Shown in pieces: positions 49,483 to 58,153 of a DNA stretch of 64,000 bases. Below the pieces are notes generated by a model, which ran no database searches, was not told where the DNA came from, and was given only the letters and a program-made list of their open reading frames with translations. Source of the stretch: a virus. The stretch lies in IMG/VR virus record IMGVR_UViG_3300025383_000011, positions 1 through 64,000 of that record; one strand, 5' to 3'. Numbering within the stretch: position 1 is the first letter of the stretch; every line of letters starts with the position of its first letter. The position numbers were made by a program, and so were the translations under genes.

Positions 49483-50192
49483 ACCAAGTTTCTCTCTTTA
49501 AGGTTAGCAATAAGGTATTTGACAAATTCTGTATGCGCTTCAGGACCGGGATGGGTTGGATCGGCCCAGCTGTCAATTTCGCCAGCAATCTTGTGCGGAG
49601 TTTGTAACACTAGGTTTTGTTTGTCGATCATATCATACAAGTGTGAATTGACTCGCAGATCTTTTAACTCTCTCACAGAACAAAACAGGTATGGCTGATT
49701 CATTGATTTTAATACACCTTGCAGTCCTATAATTTTGGTAAGACTTCTATGATAATGGCTTTCATAATCGGTATGATTGTAAAATTCGTCAAACAGTTGT
49801 TTGACGCTTTCACCTTCGTTATTGATGTAACCGCAACCAAATACCCAATCCTTTTCCACATAGTCTTGATCGTTTTCAGGCCAAATAACTTTGCTGGGCC
49901 AATCATTCTGTCGGCTTTGATATAGGCTGGTGTAAGTAGTATCAGCAAATTTGGTGATGTCTCTGACTTTGATATCAAACCGTCTAAAGTCGCACCACAT
50001 GACCATTACTAGATCGTATTTTCTTTGTGCTAACTCGGATATGGTAGTGGCATAGATATATTCGTTACCTGCTCCGGCCTGTGCAAGATTGATAATATCG
50101 CACTCGATATTTTGTTCCAGTTGCTCTTGTAGTATATAAGGCCACGATCCAGCACCTCTAGCAACACTGGGTCCATTGACTAAAATTTTCAT
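49479..50192 (-). CDS. SGNH-like protein
   Basis: 237 residues. Block I N-G-P-S-V-A-R-G-A-G with Ser, G-A-G-N-E-Y for Gly/Asn, M-V-M-W-C-D-F-R-R, and D-P-T-H-P-G-P-E-A-H for Asp/His. It has an ATGA overlap with radical SAM gene 6, and follows another SGNH gene directly. Confidence 0.65.
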   Translation of the reverse strand: MKILVNGPSVARGAGSWPYILQEQLEQNIECDIINLAQAGAGNEYIYATTISELAQRKYDLVMVMWCDFRRFDIKVRDITKFADTTYTSLYQSRQNDWPSKVIWPENDQDYVEKDWVFGCGYINNEGESVKQLFDEFYNHTDYESHYHRSLTKIIGLQGVLKSMNQPYLFCSVRELKDLRVNSHLYDMIDKQNLVLQTPHKIAGEIDSWADPTHPGPEAHTEFVKYLIANLKERNLV

Positions 50193-51089
50193 TTAAAATC
50201 TCCTGGGTAATTGTGGGCCGGCCCATACACGGCCAAGTGGTTGTTTGGTCATTATCATTTCATTCACTGTATTGGTCCACTCTACTGTATTGCTGTTAAT
50301 TTCTATTTCAGGTGCTACCGTATTCAAGTACAACAAGTATTCGGCTGGCATTGGATGTGTGTTGGTTCTAAATAACAAACGCTTGCTGAATTGATGTTTT
50401 TCGTTGATCTCTACCTTGACACGATTGTCGACTCCACTAAAGTCCTGCTGAACAAATTGTTCCCACGTTGGCCAATTGGCGCCACGTAAAACTGTGTATT
50501 CTTGTTCAAGTCCTTTTATGTCTACATACCCCTTGCGACTGTACCAATCAAAATTGAATATTGCTTCGTATACGCTGGGTTTAACTGCAGCTAGTTCGTT
50601 GGCGTATAGTGTGGTTATTTCGTTGTCTATACTAAAAATTTTAAAAATATTATCATCAGGTACATTAAACGGCACTATACTAAAAAACTTGTACTCACAG
50701 CCAATTGAATCCAGTACAGCTTTAGCCGCAGACAAGTGTGCCATATCTCGAATTAGGTAGCCGGTGGGGTCGGCAAATTTTGCAACAAAATCTTCGCTGT
50801 AGGTTGTTTGATTATAGATACTACCCGGAGTAATCCATTGTTCACTTGCAACCCAACGGTCCTCGCGGCCTATGCTGCTCCACATAATCATCACAACATC
50901 ATCCCGGGTGATACGGTTACGTTTGTGGCATTCCATTAGGCTATAAAAAATAAAACTATTGCCTGCACCATCTTGTCCCCAATTGGAATACGATTTGTAC
51001 TGACGTCCCACTATGTCGGCCCAGGTTGGATAGTATATGCTGTTAGTAAAGCTACAGCCAAATGCAAAGAATCTTTGATCTTGTTTCAT
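50193..51089 (-). CDS. SGNH-like protein
   Basis: 298 residues. F-A-F-G-C-S-F-T-N-S (block I), G-A-G-N-S-F (block III), M-I-M-W-S-S-I-G-R-E-D-R, and N-T-H-P-M-P for the final His. Block I has G-C-S rather than G-D-S, a change seen in other members of this superfamily. It overlaps the radical SAM gene upstream by 4 nt. Confidence 0.65.
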   Translation of the reverse strand: MKQDQRFFAFGCSFTNSIYYPTWADIVGRQYKSYSNWGQDGAGNSFIFYSLMECHKRNRITRDDVVMIMWSSIGREDRWVASEQWITPGSIYNQTTYSEDFVAKFADPTGYLIRDMAHLSAAKAVLDSIGCEYKFFSIVPFNVPDDNIFKIFSIDNEITTLYANELAAVKPSVYEAIFNFDWYSRKGYVDIKGLEQEYTVLRGANWPTWEQFVQQDFSGVDNRVKVEINEKHQFSKRLLFRTNTHPMPAEYLLYLNTVAPEIEINSNTVEWTNTVNEMIMTKQPLGRVWAGPQLPRRF

Positions 51090-51925
51090 TTTGTAATTAC
51101 GTTATTGTAATGTAAAACTATGCTTTCGTCATCCTTGGCTGTGGGGCACATAGTACATACACGATGTGGTCGACCATAATTGTTGAGGAATGCTGCAATT
51201 GCCTCATCTGGGCTATCGGGTGTAATGTACTGCCCGCGATATGGTTTCCACGCCGGATCTGTTATGCCAAAACGATCTAGTGTTTGTTCTAACCCGCCCA
51301 ACGTACTACACTTGTACAACTTGCCCTGAAACATCAGCGGACATTTTTGTTGCATACAAATTTCAAACGATTCTGCTGGATTACTATTAAACGGCATCAT
51401 ATTTGGATAGTCGTTCTTATAGTACTTGATAAATGTCAGTGGGCGATTGACTTGAAATCGCAGGCCGTTTGTGGTCTTGTAACGATAGATGCCAAACTCG
51501 TACACAGGTTCCCATTTGTACATTGAAAATATTTTGCGTATCACTGCTTCTACACGCTCACTGTGTTGATGTGCAGTAATCTTAAAAACAAAGTTACCCA
51601 CTTCGTGTGCTGTTTCTAATACATCCAAGTGTCGGTCCAGCAGTTCACCGTTGGTACTAAAGCGTATGGGACTTGTAGGCAACAGTTCTCTTAGTCCACG
51701 TATCCATTGCTTGAGCTCGGGATTGATCAAGGGTTCGCCGCCCATGATGCCAAAGTCTTCGATATCCATACGTGGCAACCAAGATTCAATTTCTCTGCGA
51801 CCGTCCTCCCATTTGACATAACCTGTGTGCTTTAGGTCAGCGTAATTGCTGCACCCAAGACAACTTAGATTACAGAATTGTGTAACCATCATTTCTACAA
51901 ACGGCAAGTGGTGTTTAGTTGTCAT
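51086..51925 (-). CDS. radical SAM protein with C-terminal Cys tail, 7
   Basis: 279 residues, with the usual order: core first, C18/C22/C25 (F-C-N-L-S-C-L-G-C), M-G-G-E-P-L, then C-terminal cysteines (K-C-P-L, K-C-S-T-L, R-V-C-T-M-C-P) that could hold an auxiliary cluster. It therefore differs in architecture from the six N-terminal SPASM/twitch paralogues. It is coupled to SGNH and glycosyltransferase genes. Confidence 0.8.
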   Translation of the reverse strand: MTTKHHLPFVEMMVTQFCNLSCLGCSNYADLKHTGYVKWEDGRREIESWLPRMDIEDFGIMGGEPLINPELKQWIRGLRELLPTSPIRFSTNGELLDRHLDVLETAHEVGNFVFKITAHQHSERVEAVIRKIFSMYKWEPVYEFGIYRYKTTNGLRFQVNRPLTFIKYYKNDYPNMMPFNSNPAESFEICMQQKCPLMFQGKLYKCSTLGGLEQTLDRFGITDPAWKPYRGQYITPDSPDEAIAAFLNNYGRPHRVCTMCPTAKDDESIVLHYNNVITK

Positions 51926-52982
51926 TTACAAAGATCTTTTCTACAGTGGTAGTAGTCAACGACAAAAGTGTTTGATAGTTGTGCTCAAATATTTCTTGCA
52001 TATCTGCAAGTGCTCGGGCCATTTCAGCCGGAGTCCAACGACTTATTGTTTCTAATAATTTACTAACTTCGTGAATACGATTGGCTAATCCGTACTCGTC
52101 GTATCCTTCATCCCAATACTTGTTAAAAGTACAAAATCCTAAACGACGAAGATTGGCCAAATGATTGCGAGGAGTAACTGAAACAAAAGGTCTACGTGCA
52201 ATCATTGGTCGCCAGGTCTTTTCAGTACAAAAGAAAACACCATCGGCCATATAAGTTTCGTGTGCCACATCAACAAAAATTGAATTGTAATAATTCAGTA
52301 TGTTTAAATTGTTAGGCATCTGTATAGGATAACAATCTTGACTTTGGTTGATGTAGTTGCCTTTGCCAGAGATAAACTCCACGTCCTCGGCAATGGTTCT
52401 AGGGCAGTCTTGTAAAAACGCAACCACCTCAGGCAATATGTCACAACCAAACTCAACCAAATCTTCTAGTCCCACGTAATCAACAAGGTCCTCGGATTTT
52501 CTCAGATAATGTGTGCCTATTCCGCAATTATAAGTTTGCAAAGTTTTGTCTGCGTAACGACTGTGTAACAATGCAGCTGTCCATAATCGGTTCCAGTTAC
52601 TTTTGCCAACAAAATGACCAAAATGATATGTTGGAGCAAATTCTGGTGTGACAGGATTTTGTCTTATCCATCCACGTATGCGAGTCAGTTCATACCAGGC
52701 TGTGGCCACACGTTGTATCTGATACGATTCATGATTCTCCAGCATATTGCCAGTGCGTATGGTAACACGCTGTTTGGCATAACCGGTATGATCGCAAAAT
52801 CTATCTAGTACATTGTATAGACCATTGGCTCTAAATGATGCTGCTTCGGGAGTGATGTCAATCACAATGTTTTGATCGTTTTTTAAACAATCGTACATAT
52901 AGTGTACCAGGGCATCTTTTAACCAAGTCTTGTAGTCGCTGCCGGCGGCCACACGATATGATCCAGTTGTTTCATTCAACAT
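51915..52982 (-). CDS. glycosyltransferase-like protein (GT10-like C-terminus)
   Basis: 355 residues. T-E-K-T-W-R-P-M-I-A-R-R-P-F-V-S-V, L-G-F-C-T-F-N-K-Y-W-D-E-G-Y-D. The N-terminal half has many aromatic residues and a basic patch. It is paralogous to, and overlaps by 11 nt, the next upstream gene. Confidence 0.65.
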   Translation of the reverse strand: MLNETTGSYRVAAGSDYKTWLKDALVHYMYDCLKNDQNIVIDITPEAASFRANGLYNVLDRFCDHTGYAKQRVTIRTGNMLENHESYQIQRVATAWYELTRIRGWIRQNPVTPEFAPTYHFGHFVGKSNWNRLWTAALLHSRYADKTLQTYNCGIGTHYLRKSEDLVDYVGLEDLVEFGCDILPEVVAFLQDCPRTIAEDVEFISGKGNYINQSQDCYPIQMPNNLNILNYYNSIFVDVAHETYMADGVFFCTEKTWRPMIARRPFVSVTPRNHLANLRRLGFCTFNKYWDEGYDEYGLANRIHEVSKLLETISRWTPAEMARALADMQEIFEHNYQTLLSLTTTTVEKIFVNDN

Positions 52983-53925
52983 AATTTATGGTTTTTGAAA
53001 ACTTTTTTTCGATTAGTAAATTGTAATTGTGATCTAGTATTGGTTGCATATCAGCGTACATTTGTGCCAGCTGATCTGTTGATCGAGACGATAGCGTATC
53101 AATAAGATCGAGAATCTTAGTATATTTATGTTTAATTCCGTAGCCATCATAGTCTTCATTCCAGAAGCTGCCAAATGTTCTAAAGCCCATTTGTCTTAGA
53201 TGTATCAGGTGGCATTTTGGTCCCATTGTTATAAACGGTTTTTTTAACAGCATTGGGCGAATGGTTTTTTCTGTGGGAAAAAAATTACGTCCATTCACAA
53301 AAGTTTCAGCCACTATGTCTATTAGAAAGTCTTGATAAAAATTGGCCAATTGTTCTGTGTGCTGTTGAGTTGACACCCCAATGGTGTAACCATCTTGATT
53401 TTCAATTTGTACAGGGAAATGATCGGCGGCCAATAAAAAGTTCCGGGCCGATGGCAAATCAATTTCAAACAATCGTTGCATTTCAAATAACCGGCGGTCA
53501 ACATCGTCGTGTGGATTAGAACGAAAATTAATTACAGATTTGTCTGCGTGGTTAATTTGCAAATGCCCAGCAATGCCCATACGATTCCACGTGGCTCGAT
53601 TATACAATGCACCAAATATTTTTCGACGATTCCAAACCTGATACGGTGTATAGTCTGTGTTGCCAGTGGTATAAAAGAATCTAAAAGCCGAATCGTGTAC
53701 ACGTATTTGATAAACCGGGTGATACTCAACCACGTTACCAGTCACAATAGTTACCGATTTGAATCTAAAACAATCCAGCAGTTCGTATATGCCCAGGGAT
53801 TCCAAACACCCACCTTCGTAGTTGGTATTTAGAATAATATTTTGATCTTGATTGCGAGCCAAAAAGGCAATCAGCTCCAGCCGATTGAATATATGGTTAT
53901 CGTTGATGTTTAAAAATAGCGTCAT
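52972..53925 (-). CDS. glycosyltransferase-like protein (GT10-like C-terminus)
   Basis: 317 residues. T-E-K-T-I-R-P-M-L-L-K-K-P-F-I, M-G-F-R-T-F-G-S-F-W-N-E-D-Y-D (Asn in place of the usual Asp), M-Q-P-I-L-D-H-N-Y-N-L. The last string also occurs in the plus-strand paralogue at 34.5 kb, which points to a close relationship. Confidence 0.65.
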   Translation of the reverse strand: MTLFLNINDNHIFNRLELIAFLARNQDQNIILNTNYEGGCLESLGIYELLDCFRFKSVTIVTGNVVEYHPVYQIRVHDSAFRFFYTTGNTDYTPYQVWNRRKIFGALYNRATWNRMGIAGHLQINHADKSVINFRSNPHDDVDRRLFEMQRLFEIDLPSARNFLLAADHFPVQIENQDGYTIGVSTQQHTEQLANFYQDFLIDIVAETFVNGRNFFPTEKTIRPMLLKKPFITMGPKCHLIHLRQMGFRTFGSFWNEDYDGYGIKHKYTKILDLIDTLSSRSTDQLAQMYADMQPILDHNYNLLIEKKFSKTINYVE

Positions 53926-54818
53926 TCCCTTGCCATTGGTCCTTTATTTTTAAAATTACTACGATAGTGATATTTAAAAAAACGACTTTCCTCTGCATCC
54001 ATATCCACAATAGGCAGACTCAAACGCATACGCAATTTGTCTCCGATGTCTCGGCACTCGTCGGCGCCGTGGTCTTTGTATTGCAGCCATAGCTCTGCCA
54101 AGGCATCAAAATTTTGTACTTGGCGATAATCCCAGTCTCCCAGCATTGTCATATATGTGCCAAGACGTGCACCATATATGGCCCAAAAGCCATTGTTGGC
54201 ATCTGCACCCACTGTTTGCCACACACACAAATGATCGTAGTTGCGATTGTTAACCTTGCTTTCAAACTCCAGTAGGCTTGGCTTGGCTCCACGATCTAAA
54301 CACATTTTAACACCTTCTCTAAATCCGGCACGCCAGGCTTGAAAAGGAGTGCCGTTGGGATAGGTGGTTGAATAGCAGTCGGCCATGGCCCAGTAGTTGG
54401 GATAAAAACAAAACTCCACATCGTTTTCTGCTGTGCCATCTGAGTTTTCGTGAGTACGCATTGCATAAACAAATTCTTTGGTCCAGCAACTCATACCACC
54501 GTTGCCGTACATCAATCCATTAACAGCGTTGCGAGCCCGCCAACGAAAAACGCAAGAGTCATTAGTATCATTGAGGGCCAATTGGAGATTGAAGAATTCA
54601 GGATCAGGAATGTTATCCCCATCGATAAGAACAAAACGGTCTGTGTCGCTAGCGTCTGCAGCCGCTTTGTGAGCGGCGTCACTGCCTTTAACTCCGTCCA
54701 CTCTTTTGGCCCACGGAACCATGTTTGAGATTTGTATCCAGAATTCTTCTTTTCTTGGTTCGTCATAGGTTAAAAATATGCAGTCTAAATCTGCAATGTC
54801 AATTATTTTTGTACTCAT
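53922..54818 (-). CDS. GT-A-like glycosyltransferase
   Basis: 298 residues. N-terminal I-F-L-T-Y-D-E-P and V-L-I-D-G-D-N near residue 75, a likely D-x-D metal and nucleotide-sugar site. W-A-K-R-V-D-G-V-K-G-S-D-A-A-H-K-A matches the C-terminal domain of the 606-residue protein at 32.7 kb. Cytoplasmic, no membrane segment. Confidence 0.7.
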   Translation of the reverse strand: MSTKIIDIADLDCIFLTYDEPRKEEFWIQISNMVPWAKRVDGVKGSDAAHKAAADASDTDRFVLIDGDNIPDPEFFNLQLALNDTNDSCVFRWRARNAVNGLMYGNGGMSCWTKEFVYAMRTHENSDGTAENDVEFCFYPNYWAMADCYSTTYPNGTPFQAWRAGFREGVKMCLDRGAKPSLLEFESKVNNRNYDHLCVWQTVGADANNGFWAIYGARLGTYMTMLGDWDYRQVQNFDALAELWLQYKDHGADECRDIGDKLRMRLSLPIVDMDAEESRFFKYHYRSNFKNKGPMARE

Positions 54819-55164
54819 AATATTCAGTTTCTTGTGCCGTTTCGTTTTCTTCCAATATTAGTCCTGCGTGATTTTTTACCACACAATGGCCTTTTGTGCC
54901 ACGTTTCAATAGCACTCGGTACTTGTTGTCGGGGTCTTTTTTTACCAGTTTGCCATCAACTACAGTATATAAAAAATATGTATTGTAGATAGATTTATCA
55001 ACCACTATGTAATTGCCAGACTCGGGGTGGTTTTGCATCGAGCAACCGACAATGTCTCCAAGCTCGTCATAATAAAATCTATGTTCAATCACCGGCACTG
55101 GTATTTCCTGTGCGGCCATTACTGCGTTAACTTCTTCCCAAAATTTAATTTCTTCTGGACTCAT
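54799..55164 (-). CDS. hypothetical phage protein
   Basis: 121 residues. Acidic N-terminal helix (S-P-E-E-I-K-F-W-E-E-V-N), then strands (Y-I-V-V-D-K-S-I-Y-N-T-Y-F-L-Y) and a basic segment (L-L-K-R-G-T-K-G-H). Overlaps both neighbours. Not recognised, though its position suggests a role with the sugar transferases. Confidence 0.6.
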   Translation of the reverse strand: MSPEEIKFWEEVNAVMAAQEIPVPVIEHRFYYDELGDIVGCSMQNHPESGNYIVVDKSIYNTYFLYTVVDGKLVKKDPDNKYRVLLKRGTKGHCVVKNHAGLILEENETAQETEYYEYKNN

Positions 55165-56005
55165 AGTATTCTATCAATTCTTTGGTTGCGTATTTTTTGT
55201 CATAGTAGTGAACTGGATGGTATTGATTTTGATTGTTAATACGTATCATATCACCATCACGTTCGGCTACCACTGTTTCTAACCAGCTACGTGCATCACT
55301 CCAATTTTGTATGCCTGACTTCATATGTACAAAATTGATAAAATCCATTGAAGGAATAGTACATAGCTCTTCGCCAATCAACAACGCTGTTACTGCATAA
55401 AGCACATCGGTGCTGGGAGTTTCCTCTCGACAATTTTTAAATAAGTCTCGAACTTCTGCCCAGTTACGGTATACTGTTTCTGCCAAGGCAAAAAAGTTAA
55501 ACGCTTCTTGACTGTATCTAAAATACATCAAACCATTGTACACATCCGGCAATTCGTTATCGTCAAAAAATTGTCGATATTTTCTTACATCACTGGGTTT
55601 TCCCTGGTAGTTTTTACATCCTGTGCTGAGCACTATATTGCGTAGTCTAAAAGCTGGCCACCAGTGATCTATACTGCCAGTAAACAACAAATCACTTTCT
55701 AGTTTGACAGTTTCTTTAAATGGCGATAGACGTAGTGCTTGATATTCATTAGCCAGTTTCCAATTGCTGGAAGGGTCATTATTATCGGTGGGCAAATCAA
55801 TAATATAATCAAAAGTATTACGATGAAGGTCATTTACTTTCTCCCGTGTGGCCGCATCAACAATTACCGCATACCGGTTATTTTTCTGCGTTGCCTTGAT
55901 GTTAAGAGCTTGCAGGTAAGCCAGCTCCAAATAATCTACTGATGCTGTGTTCTGTGCAAACGTAACAAATCCTTGAGGTTCTCTACTCACACATGGTCTC
56001 CACAA
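55145..56005 (-). CDS. GT-A/GT8-like glycosyltransferase
   Basis: 286 residues from ATG at 56005; GTG at 55990 is an alternative giving an 8-nt overlap with the upstream stop. F-V-T-F-A-Q-N-T at the start, K-L-E-S-D-L-L-F near residue 104 in place of a D-x-D motif (D to E-S-D), and Y-N-G-L-M-Y-F. The fold resembles GT8-type proteins. Paralogue of the next gene upstream. Confidence 0.6.
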   Translation of the reverse strand: MWRPCVSREPQGFVTFAQNTASVDYLELAYLQALNIKATQKNNRYAVIVDAATREKVNDLHRNTFDYIIDLPTDNNDPSSNWKLANEYQALRLSPFKETVKLESDLLFTGSIDHWWPAFRLRNIVLSTGCKNYQGKPSDVRKYRQFFDDNELPDVYNGLMYFRYSQEAFNFFALAETVYRNWAEVRDLFKNCREETPSTDVLYAVTALLIGEELCTIPSMDFINFVHMKSGIQNWSDARSWLETVVAERDGDMIRINNQNQYHPVHYYDKKYATKELIEYYESRRN

Positions 56006-56828
56006 ATTGTTTAAACGAGTCAGTCAGCAGGTAATCTTTATCTAATATATGCAGGCCTTGACGTGGCAGAATTGATGTTGTTGGATAAGTTCCATCTGAC
56101 GACAAGGTATGGTTAATTTTTAACAGACTACCGACAGGTTCTATAGATTCAATTTCGTGATAGATACTGAGCATTGTCCAAGGAATACTTTCTGATTCGT
56201 TTAGGCAGTAGCCGTTTAATATATTGTTTGCTATGGCAAACGCATAATCATTTCTAAATCGATCGGTGGTTATATTATACAGAGCTCGATAATATCTGTA
56301 ATTTCTTTGTATGCGTCCCACTAGATCAAACAGCATACGACTGCGTTCACGTTTTCTAAACAACACCACTGTGGCCCATACAAAAGGTAAACTGGTATTG
56401 CCCATGACATCGTTATCATTGCCGGATGTTGATTGATTATGATGCATCAATTGATAATCAAATTCTGTTTCAAACAAGGTATTGATACTGCGGTCCAACA
56501 CAAGATAATCGGTATCCAACAATACAGTTTCATCGTACGGGCTTAATTCATAAGCCAAGTATCGACCAAAATTGCGCCAGGCTATGGTTTGATTGTTGAT
56601 AGCACCACGATAATTTACCTGTCCAGCATCGGGAGTCAGTCGAATGATGTGATCGTATGCAAAGGTAGGATTGCTGTCCAAATCTGTCACAATGGTCACA
56701 GGTAATCCTAGATTGTGTTGTATTAATCGACTGGACTGATCGGCTATGGCAACATAATCTACTTTTTCGGTATTAAAGGCAAATACCAGTACGCCTCTAG
56801 ACACGTCGGATACGTCGGAGTTCTGCAT
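55983..56828 (-). CDS. GT-A/GT8-like glycosyltransferase
   Basis: 281 residues from ATG at 56828; GTG at 56804 would reduce the overlap with the upstream gene to 8 nt. V-L-L-D-T-D-Y-L-V-L-D near residue 105 is a clear D-x-D site. V-F-A-F-N-T-E-K-V-D-Y begins the Rossmann half, and the end has L-H-I-L-D-K-D-Y-L-L-T. Likely a nucleotide-sugar-dependent transferase. Confidence 0.65.
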   Translation of the reverse strand: MQNSDVSDVSRGVLVFAFNTEKVDYVAIADQSSRLIQHNLGLPVTIVTDLDSNPTFAYDHIIRLTPDAGQVNYRGAINNQTIAWRNFGRYLAYELSPYDETVLLDTDYLVLDRSINTLFETEFDYQLMHHNQSTSGNDNDVMGNTSLPFVWATVVLFRKRERSRMLFDLVGRIQRNYRYYRALYNITTDRFRNDYAFAIANNILNGYCLNESESIPWTMLSIYHEIESIEPVGSLLKINHTLSSDGTYPTTSILPRQGLHILDKDYLLTDSFKQFVETMCE

Positions 56829-57117
56829 ATTGTTGATGCCAGGTATTCATTACCTGCTGATAGTGTTCGGTGGCCATTTCAAGAAATGCCTGCTGATTGA
56901 TTTTTATTGGATTACCGTAGGTATCTTCCAAAAATAAACTGTCCGGATCTCCGCGCCAGGTTGATACAAAAGCATACAATTCGGGTGTAATTTTAAACAG
57001 TCCGCCGTTGCAGGCCATATGTAAATCGGCCTGTATTTTTTCCCGTAAGATTTTTTTATTGGCCTGGTAGTTGGTAGCACGACGTACTTCGGTTGTAAGT
57101 TTTTCGATTTCGTTCAT
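56797..57117 (-). CDS. conserved phage protein, first gene of the large operon
   Basis: 106 residues, highly helical (I-E-K-L-T-T-E-V-R-R-A-T-N-Y-Q-A-N-K-K), with a G-L-F-K-I-T-P-E-L-Y turn and W-H-Q-Q-Y-A-E-L-R-R at the end. I recognise a common marine T4-like phage pattern, function unknown. It starts 25 nt after a promoter -10 (57143-57148) placed in the terminator loop. Confidence 0.7.
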   Translation of the reverse strand: MNEIEKLTTEVRRATNYQANKKILREKIQADLHMACNGGLFKITPELYAFVSTWRGDPDSLFLEDTYGNPIKINQQAFLEMATEHYQQVMNTWHQQYAELRRIRRV

Positions 57118-57118
57118 G

Positions 57119-57160
57119 ATAGAATAAAAGGTGTAGATAGTTATTATACTATGCTACACC
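57119..57160 (-). terminator. intrinsic terminator of the tail-fibre operon
   Basis: On the minus strand: GGTGTAG (57160-57154), an inner loop with ATAGT/ACTAT, CTACACC (57136-57130), followed by TTTTATTCT. A stem of at least 7 bp and a U tract, directly between the tail gene stop at 57183 and the next gene. Confidence 0.7.
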
Positions 57161-57171
57161 CTTAAGGTCAA
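57143..57171 (-). promoter_or_regulatory. sigma70-type promoter inside the terminator
   Basis: On the minus strand: TTGACC (57171-57166), 17-bp spacer, TATAAT (57148-57143). The -10 is in the terminator loop. The start site is expected near 57136, about 20 nt before the ATG. It probably starts the glycosyltransferase/radical SAM operon. Confidence 0.7.
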
Positions 57172-57182
57172 CCTGGTTGGGT

Positions 57183-58136
57183 TTAAGAAACGCTGACTGA
57201 TCCCCAGCTAGCGCCTAAGAAATTGGATTCTGGGTATACCACGTCGATGCGATGATTCCAACTGACGTTAAAGTCTTTGTTACCAAAGTCGGATACTAAT
57301 GCACCCATATGCACATACATTTTGAAATAAATTACACTTCCGGCGTCGCCGTGACTGCCTTGTGTACCGTTTGAATACACATTGACTGCTGCCCAGTCGC
57401 CGCTGTATGGATAGTTGCTGCTGGTTATGTACACAATTGATTGCTCAGTGGTGCCAGTGTTGTAGTATCCAATACTGGTGTTGTTGACAGTTTGGCTATA
57501 ACCTGAACCGGTTCTACCGCCGTTGCTGTGAGCACCGTAGTTGTTGATACTGCCAATGCAATTGATCAATGTGGTCAAGTCGCCGGCACGGCCATGGCCG
57601 CCATTGTTGGTAACGCTGGTAGTTACAAAGTTTAATTTGCCGCCGGCATTGAAGAAATAACGTGCAGCATCAGCGCCGCCGCTGAATGTCACTGTGCGAA
57701 CAGCATAATAATCTAAAGCAGCCGAAGTTGAACCAGAATTTGGGTTGAATGTGTACCCAGAACTTTGTGATGTGCTACCCTGGCTGGCGTAATTTAAACG
57801 ATTGTCGTACAAGGTGCCCAATGCAGTTTGCAAAGCTGACATATAGGAAATTGTGTTACCTTGCACTACTGGAGTAATTAGTGCAGGATTTGGACTGCTA
57901 GTACCACTTTGGTGTTTGGACATATTGTTGACTGTGGTCATCAATGTTCCCCACTGTGTAGCTGTTACGTTGGTACCAGTGCTAGCTGACTGTGTAAAAG
58001 ATTGTCCGTATCCAGCATCGCCATATCCAATTCCCCAAACTGCGTTCAATTGACCGCGGGTGGTTGATGGATTAGCGCCGACTAACGTGTTATTAAAGTC
58101 GCCTTGTGTAATTAGTCCGCCTTGCTGATATGCCAT
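57183..58136 (-). CDS. tail fibre-associated structural protein
   Basis: 317 residues. N-terminal Q-G-D-F-N-T-L-x-G then R-G-Q-L-N-A-V-W-G-I-G-Y-G-D-A-G-Y-G-Q, low in charged residues and high in G, N, S and T; the end is strand-rich (V-S-W-N-H-R-I-D-V-V-Y-P). I recall this N-terminal pattern from T4-like cyanophage structural proteins near tail fibre genes. AAGGGAAAT precedes the ATG. Confidence 0.7.
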   Translation of the reverse strand: MAYQQGGLITQGDFNNTLVGANPSTTRGQLNAVWGIGYGDAGYGQSFTQSASTGTNVTATQWGTLMTTVNNMSKHQSGTSSPNPALITPVVQGNTISYMSALQTALGTLYDNRLNYASQGSTSQSSGYTFNPNSGSTSAALDYYAVRTVTFSGGADAARYFFNAGGKLNFVTTSVTNNGGHGRAGDLTTLINCIGSINNYGAHSNGGRTGSGYSQTVNNTSIGYYNTGTTEQSIVYITSSNYPYSGDWAAVNVYSNGTQGSHGDAGSVIYFKMYVHMGALVSDFGNKDFNVSWNHRIDVVYPESNFLGASWGSVSVS

Positions 58137-58153
58137 TTTATTTCCCTTTGTAC

